Positions 60,187 through 64,000 of a stretch of DNA of 64,000 nt are shown in pieces. Origin of the DNA: Geothrix sp. SG200 (GTDB lineage Bacteria; Acidobacteriota; Holophagae; Holophagales; Holophagaceae); the NCBI RefSeq assembly GCF_022808935.1, contig NZ_JAKZFR010000002.1:186001-250000 (forward strand). The letters run 5' to 3'. Under the pieces are notes generated by a model. It made no database searches, had not been told where the DNA came from, and saw nothing but the letters and a program-made list of their open reading frames with translations. Both the position numbers and the translations under genes were made by a program. Numbering within the stretch: the stretch's first letter is position 1; the number at the start of each line of letters is the position of its first letter.

Positions 60187-62037
60187 TCAGACCGGGGCGC
60201 CCCCTCGGGGACCGTGCATGAGCTCGACCACGGCCTGATTCAGGCGCAGGCGGGTCTCGTGGCGCTCGAAGGCGCGTGTGATGTAGCGGGCGCGGATCTC
60301 CACCCCGTTCAGGGCTGGCACCACGTTCAGGCCTGGTGCGGCGGAGAAGGCCTGCACACGGTAGCGGGCCGTGGCACGCTTCCACTCCTGTTCCGCCAGG
60401 CGGGCATTGGCCTCGGTCTGTTGCTCCACCAGCCTCTGCACGCCGTCGATGACGGGATAGGGATCCTGACCCAGCGGGATCAGAACCCGCAGTTCGTCCC
60501 ACATCCACTTGCCCGAGGTGGAGAAGTTGAAGAAATGCCCCTCGATGGCGAAGTTGTTCACGAAGGCCACGCGGCGCCCGGTGGGGTGTCCGGCATCGCT
60601 CCAGCTGCCCGTTTCCAGCACCACCGTGCGCAGCAGGCCGATCTCCACGACCTCGCCGCCCACGCCGCGGATCTCCACCCAGTCGCCCACGCGGATGCCG
60701 TTGCGACCCATGAGGATGAACCAGCCGAAGAAAGCCACGATGAAGTCCTTGAGCGCCACTGTGAGGCCCGCGCCCGCCAGGCCCAGCACGGTCGTGATCT
60801 GCCCCGGCATGCCGAAGATCACGAAACCGATGGCCAGGGTGCACAACACCTGGACGCCGAGCTTCACCACGGTCCGCAGGGTTCCAGAACCCTTCTTGTC
60901 GCCCGCGGCGGCGCGGTGGAAGAGCTGGTCGATCGCCAATCCCGCCAGGTAGGCGGTCGCCACCAGACCCAGCACCCACAGGAGGCGAGAGAGCAGCGTG
61001 TGGAGGGCGGCATTCCGCTGGACATCGGCAATGCCCATCCAGCTGGCGTACACCTCCGCCAGTTCCTGCTGATCGAGGATGCGCCGGTTCATGCTGGCGA
61101 GTCGCTGCTGTACATCGCCGTAGTGCCTCAGGTAGGAGACGGCTTCCTTCGCCTGTTCCCGACCGGCGTCCGCCCCTCCTCCGGCCGCCCCCTTCACCAA
61201 GTTCGACGCCCAGAACTTGGCGGCCTCCCGATCCTCTTTCTCCTTGTTGGCCTGGGCCTCGATGGTGACGCGGCGCTGTGACAGGGCCTGGGCCTTGGCC
61301 TGGGCGGCCTGACGGGCCTGGATCAGACGGACCAGCTTGCCGCGCTGCACCCGCCATTCGCTCAGACGGGCCAGGAGGCTCCCGGCCGGGAAGGCGGAGG
61401 CGGGACGGCCCACCGCGACGATCTGGGCGGATTCCTTGTCGCCGGCCTCGAAGGCTTCCTTCAGCCTGCGGATCCGTGCCTGGGGATCACCCCCTGCCCG
61501 GGCCAGGTCCTCGGAAGCCGCCTCCAGCTCGTCGCGGTCCAGCTCCAGCTGGGCTTTGGCGACATCCAGCTGATCCTCCAGGGGCCCTTTCTGGGACTCC
61601 CGGGCGGCAGCAAGCTGCTTGGTCAGCCGATCGATGGTCTGCTTGTCAGCCTCGAAGGTGGTCAGGGCCTTGGCTTTGAGGTCAGTCAGTTCCTTGAGCT
61701 CGGGCGTCTGCTGCATCTGGGTGCCGGCCACCCGACGAAGTGCGGCAGCGAAGGCCAGATCCACCTCGTGATTGGCAAGCCGCTCGGCCTGCCGGGCCAA
61801 CTGCTGCTCCTCCGGCGTCGTGGCCAGGGTCAGGAGCAGCCTCGCCGTGAGAAGGGGGCTCTGGTCCACCACCCACTCGCGCACGGGGGCCGCGCGGCGC
61901 GCCCCCTTCTTCTTCGCGGCGCTTCCCTCTTCAGACTGCACCACCGGGGGCCGTTCGCGGGTCCACATCCAGCCGGCGACAGCCACCCCACAAAGGAACA
62001 GCAGGATGGCCGCGGGGATGAATGGACGGAGTTTCAT
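60187..62037 (-). CDS. MscS-family mechanosensitive channel with a long periplasmic coiled-coil region
   Basis: This roughly 616-residue protein begins with a hydrophobic segment (PFIPAAILLFLCGVAVAGW), followed by about 300 residues of charged, helical coiled-coil sequence (QARQAERLANHEVDLAF, LTKQLAAARESQKGPLEDQL). Then come two membrane helices, the pore helix TTVLGLAGAGLTVALKDFIV and the MscS soluble domain (NGIRVGDWVEIRGVGGEVVE). It releases solutes under osmotic down-shock. The large extracytoplasmic part resembles the MscK type. ATG 62037 is 2 bases from GGAGG, too close; a TTG at 62073 is an alternative. Confidence 0.9.
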   Translation of the reverse strand: MKLRPFIPAAILLFLCGVAVAGWMWTRERPPVVQSEEGSAAKKKGARRAAPVREWVVDQSPLLTARLLLTLATTPEEQQLARQAERLANHEVDLAFAAALRRVAGTQMQQTPELKELTDLKAKALTTFEADKQTIDRLTKQLAAARESQKGPLEDQLDVAKAQLELDRDELEAASEDLARAGGDPQARIRRLKEAFEAGDKESAQIVAVGRPASAFPAGSLLARLSEWRVQRGKLVRLIQARQAAQAKAQALSQRRVTIEAQANKEKEDREAAKFWASNLVKGAAGGGADAGREQAKEAVSYLRHYGDVQQRLASMNRRILDQQELAEVYASWMGIADVQRNAALHTLLSRLLWVLGLVATAYLAGLAIDQLFHRAAAGDKKGSGTLRTVVKLGVQVLCTLAIGFVIFGMPGQITTVLGLAGAGLTVALKDFIVAFFGWFILMGRNGIRVGDWVEIRGVGGEVVEIGLLRTVVLETGSWSDAGHPTGRRVAFVNNFAIEGHFFNFSTSGKWMWDELRVLIPLGQDPYPVIDGVQRLVEQQTEANARLAEQEWKRATARYRVQAFSAAPGLNVVPALNGVEIRARYITRAFERHETRLRLNQAVVELMHGPRGGAPV

Positions 62038-62071
62038 CCCCTCCAGACAATCATGAACCGGGATGGAACGC

Positions 62072-62102
62072 AAAAACCCCGGAGGTCATCTCCGGGGTTT
62101 TT
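62072..62102 (-). terminator. Rho-independent terminator after the Cys-rich gene
   Basis: AAAAACCCCGGAG and CTCCGGGGTTTTT form a perfect 13-base inverted repeat around GTCAT. Because both flanks are A or T runs, it can stop transcription on either strand. It ends the small minus-strand gene just upstream and precedes the MscS gene. Confidence 0.9.
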
Positions 62103-62138
62103 GGTGTCTCGGCCGAGCAATGGCGCTGAAACGATGGC

Positions 62139-62324
62139 TCAGCCCTTCTTCGGCGCGGGGGCCTTCTCCTTGGCGCAGTCGGGGCAGCCCTTGCAGGAAG
62201 CGGCCTTGTTCTTTTCGCAGCAGGCCATCCTGCAGCCTTTCTTGGGCTCGGGCTTCTTCTCCTCGGCGGCGTAGCCCGCCAGGGCGAAGGAGCTTACCAG
62301 GGCCAGCACCAGCATCTTCTTCAT
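62139..62324 (-). CDS. Small exported Cys- and Lys-rich protein
   Basis: This 61-residue protein has a signal peptide (MKKMLVLALVSSFALAGYA) and a 40-residue mature part with six cysteines in GCRMACCEKN and SCKGCPDCAK, plus many lysines and a Pro-Lys tail. The pairs of C-x-x-x-C-C and C-x-x-C-x-x-C suggest metal binding, like a mini metallothionein, in the periplasm. No family was recognised. The start has GGAGA six bases upstream. The gene has its own promoter and terminator, which argues it is real and separately expressed. Confidence 0.75.
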   Translation of the reverse strand: MKKMLVLALVSSFALAGYAAEEKKPEPKKGCRMACCEKNKAASCKGCPDCAKEKAPAPKKG

Positions 62325-62363
62325 TGAATTCTCCATCATCGCGGGACACGGCCCCACCGGAGC

Positions 62364-62392
62364 ACCATAGCCGCACCCGGGGCATTGTCCAA
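62364..62392 (-). promoter_or_regulatory. Candidate promoter of the Cys-rich gene
   Basis: On the minus strand TTGGAC (62387-62392) and TATGGT (62364-62369) are 17 bases apart, about 40 bases upstream of the start codon. The -35 lies in TTTGGACAATGC, which is identical to the same region of the acpP promoter. Confidence 0.55.
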
Positions 62393-62403
62393 ATGAATTG
62401 GAA

Positions 62404-63300
62404 TCAGTGCCCGAACAGGTTCTTCAGCACCATGGCGGCCATGGCGGGGTTGGCGCCCAGCCGGCGCTTCATGTAGGCGATGGCGAACTTCCAGTCCTCC
62501 GCGAAGGGGACGTAAAGGCGCATGATCTGCCCGCGCTTCACGATCTCCTGCTGGATCTCCGAGCGGGGGACGCCCATCAGCATCTGGAACTCGTAGGCGT
62601 CCTTCGCCACGCCCTTCTTGTCCAGGTGCTCGATGCAGCGCCGGATCAGGGGCTCGTCGTGGGTGGCGATCTCGGGATAGTGGCCATGATCCAGCAGCAG
62701 CTGCACGTACTCGAAGAGCTTCTCCTTCATGTCGCGCTTGTCCTGCAGGGCGACCTCCGCGGGCTCCCTGTAGATGCCGATGCAGATGCGCACCTTGCAG
62801 GGCTTGAGGTGGAGCGCCTTGATGTCCTCGCCGGTCCGGAAGAGGCGGCTCTGCAGCACGATCCCGAAGTTGTCGAACTCGTTCCGGATGGCCTTGAACA
62901 TCCGCAGGGTGACATCCGTGAAGTGCCGGTCCTCCATGTCCAGGGTGATGTGGACCCCGTGCACGGCCGCCGCGGCCACGATGCGGCGGAGGTTCTCCTG
63001 GCAGTAGGCCTCGCTCTCGTTGATGCCGAGCTGCGTGGGCTTGAGGCTGATGCTGGCGTTGCGGCGATCCTTCACCGCCTCGATCATGCGGAAGTACACC
63101 TGGACGGTGGCTTCCACGTCCTCGCGCTTGAACACCTCCTCGCCCAGCAGGTCGAGGGTCGAGTAGAGCCCGGCCTTGGTGTGGATCTCGTCGACCTTGG
63201 CGATGCCACTGGCGATGCCCTTGCCCGCGCAGTACGGCGCGGCGAAGGTGCGAACCAGGCCACCCGGCATGAGGTCCAGAACGATGCGTTTCAGATCCAC
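62404..63300 (-). CDS. Proline dehydrogenase, monofunctional
   Basis: This 298-residue flavoenzyme oxidises proline to 1-pyrroline-5-carboxylate and feeds electrons to the quinone pool. The barrel strands are recognisable: ASISLKPTQLGIN, VHGVHITLDMEDRHFTD, GIVLQSRLFRTGEDI, CKVRICIGIYREPAEVA, and the end YVPFAEDWKFAIAYMKRRL. Length and motifs fit the short bacterial PutB-type form. The partner pyrroline-carboxylate dehydrogenase is not in the window. The 164-base region upstream ends at the tRNA-Lys terminator. Confidence 0.93.
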   Translation of the reverse strand: MDLKRIVLDLMPGGLVRTFAAPYCAGKGIASGIAKVDEIHTKAGLYSTLDLLGEEVFKREDVEATVQVYFRMIEAVKDRRNASISLKPTQLGINESEAYCQENLRRIVAAAAVHGVHITLDMEDRHFTDVTLRMFKAIRNEFDNFGIVLQSRLFRTGEDIKALHLKPCKVRICIGIYREPAEVALQDKRDMKEKLFEYVQLLLDHGHYPEIATHDEPLIRRCIEHLDKKGVAKDAYEFQMLMGVPRSEIQQEIVKRGQIMRLYVPFAEDWKFAIAYMKRRLGANPAMAAMVLKNLFGH

Positions 63301-63427
63301 GGTGTTCCTCCCGTCATTCCTGCGTTTCCCGGCCCTTCGACACGACCGGACAGCCCTATAAATATACCGGTCTCCGCCCGCCGCCGGGCGTCCCGCGCCG
63401 CGACATGTGACCGGGGAGACAGCACGA

Positions 63428-63459
63428 AAAAGCCCGCGGACTTTGGATCCGCGGGCTTC
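63428..63459 (-). terminator. Terminator after tRNA-Lys
   Basis: Read on the minus strand, AGCCCGCGGA and TCCGCGGGCT form a 10 bp GC-rich stem around a seven-base loop and are followed by TTTTT. It begins a few bases after the CCA end of the tRNA gene. Confidence 0.88.
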
Positions 63460-63464
63460 TGGTC

Positions 63465-63541
63465 TGGTGGTCCCTCCCGGACTCGAACCGGGGACCCTCT
63501 GATTAAGAGTCAGATGCTCTAACCAACTGAGCTAAGGGACC
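63465..63541 (-). tRNA. tRNA-Lys (anticodon CTT)
   Basis: The 77-base gene folds as a normal cloverleaf: acceptor GGTCCCT/AGGGACC, D arm with AGCTCAGTTGGTTAGAGC, anticodon stem CTGAC/ATCAG around the loop with CTT and the T arm CCGGTTCGAGTCCGG. The CCA end is encoded. A U33-equivalent T precedes the anticodon and A37 follows. It decodes AAG. Confidence 0.96.
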
Positions 63542-63604
63542 ACGAGCAAAAGAAAGTCTACCAGGATGGAACCGGAACGCAAGCGCTCGTTCCCCGCCCC
63601 ATTC

Positions 63605-64000
63605 CTAGAGGCTGGGCATCTTCATGGCCTGACGAACCTCCAGCATCGTCTCGGCGGCCACAGCGCGGGCCCGGGCGCTGCCGTCCTCCAGCACGGCTTC
63701 CAGGTCCGCCGGGCGGGCCAGAGAGGCCTCGATCTTCTCCCGCAGGGGCTCGATGCGCTGGATCATGGCCTCGGCCACCCGTTTCTTGCAGTCGAAGCAG
63801 CCGATTCCCGCCCGGCGGCACTCGGTGTTCACCATCTGCACGGTGGCATCGTCGCTGAAGAGCTTGTGGAAGTCGAAGACGGGACAGACGTCCGGGTTGC
63901 CCGGATCTGTCTTGCGGACGCGGGCGGGATCCGAGGCCATCTGGCGCGTGCACTTCTCGAGAATGGTCGCGTTGGTATCCCGTAAGTAGATGCAGTTCCC
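63605..64000 (-). CDS. trpS: Tryptophanyl-tRNA synthetase, C-terminal part; 5' end outside the window
   Basis: The frame is open to the last base of the window, so the gene begins beyond 64000. About 131 codons are seen, starting GNCIYLRDTNATILEKCTRQ, the segment just after the KMSKS loop. MASDPARVRKTDPGNPD, VCPVFDFHKLFS and the Cys-containing GIGCFDCKKRVAEAM fit bacterial TrpS. The enzyme charges tRNA-Trp. It lies 63 bases upstream of tRNA-Lys on the same strand. Confidence 0.92.
   Translation of the reverse strand, partial: GNCIYLRDTNATILEKCTRQMASDPARVRKTDPGNPDVCPVFDFHKLFSDDATVQMVNTECRRAGIGCFDCKKRVAEAMIQRIEPLREKIEASLARPADLEAVLEDGSARARAVAAETMLEVRQAMKMPSL

Noticed and set aside
63565-63605. 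GGAACG/CGTTCC hairpin between trpS and tRNA-Lys as a terminator
   Set aside because: The stem is only six base pairs and has no T run, so it is not convincing as a terminator.
1-64000. CRISPR arrays, restriction-modification or toxin-antitoxin systems, and known riboswitches
   Set aside because: No regularly spaced repeats, cas genes, methylase-endonuclease pairs, typical toxin pairs or recognisable riboswitch cores were seen on reading both strands. Weak or new types could be missed without computation.

Overview
The window is GC-rich, densely packed bacterial chromosome with no rRNA, prophage, insertion sequence with a transposase, or CRISPR array. The gene content fits a free-living Gram-negative: C5 heme synthesis from glutamyl-tRNA, futalosine-type menaquinone synthesis (mqnE), PATAN/DUF4388, FHA and Ser/Thr-kinase signalling proteins, an exported M64 peptidase and a D-rhamnose-type sugar module. 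The mix of proteins and the 3-7 bp operonic overlaps suggest an Acidobacteriota relative (Holophagae/Geothrix-like). That placement is inference from gene content, not a database match.

Layout. Positions 1-1454: the 3' part of pdxJ overlapped by a DUF4388 gene. 1511-4986: a FAH-family hydrolase and xerC on the minus strand, divergent from a long-chain acyl-CoA synthetase. 4993-5499: a small exported phosphatase-like protein. 5645-13021: a minus-strand heme operon, hemA-hemC-hemD-hemB-hemL-hemE-hemN, followed upstream by aroC. 14258-18690: a glycan module with a GT4 glycosyltransferase, an Rmd-like reductase, Gmd and a methyltransferase. 18826-24009: an exported cyclophilin-type PPIase, an outer-membrane-type protein, an orphan CoA-transferase beta subunit, a lipoprotein and pyrD. 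24206-31059: mqnE, a two-HKD phospholipase D-like protein, 5-formyl-THF cyclo-ligase, a complex FHA/GAF/histidine-kinase-like protein, a YhbY protein and an M64 peptidase.

31125-37493: a Ser/Thr kinase with a beta-propeller, uvrB, fabF and acpP. 37632-38949: xerD followed by two decayed repeats of its own 3' end. 38950-43415: an EamA transporter, a WYL-domain protein with histone-H1-like tails, a 272 bp three-stem palindromic element, a peptide-binding protein and a thioredoxin-like protein. 43501-49862: a cysteine-rich Rrf2 regulator, a TPR protein, ttcA, a membrane protein, rlmI and a phosphodiesterase. 50026-56279: an AspT/YidE-type transporter, a cysteine desulfurase, a 5'-nucleotidase, a lipoprotein and ftcD. 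56332-64000: a DUF6445-like oxygenase, an RluA homologue lacking the usual catalytic Asp, an ABC-F protein, an MscS channel, a tiny exported Cys-rich protein, proline dehydrogenase, tRNA-Lys(CTT) and the 3' end of trpS.

Most genes are housekeeping. The parts that ordinary annotation does not explain are the 272 bp element at 40956-41227, the repeated xerD tail at 38415-38943, the WYL protein with basic tails, the unusual FHA/GAF kinase-like architecture, the RluA homologue with a Gly at the catalytic position, and several families of inverted repeats placed at gene ends.
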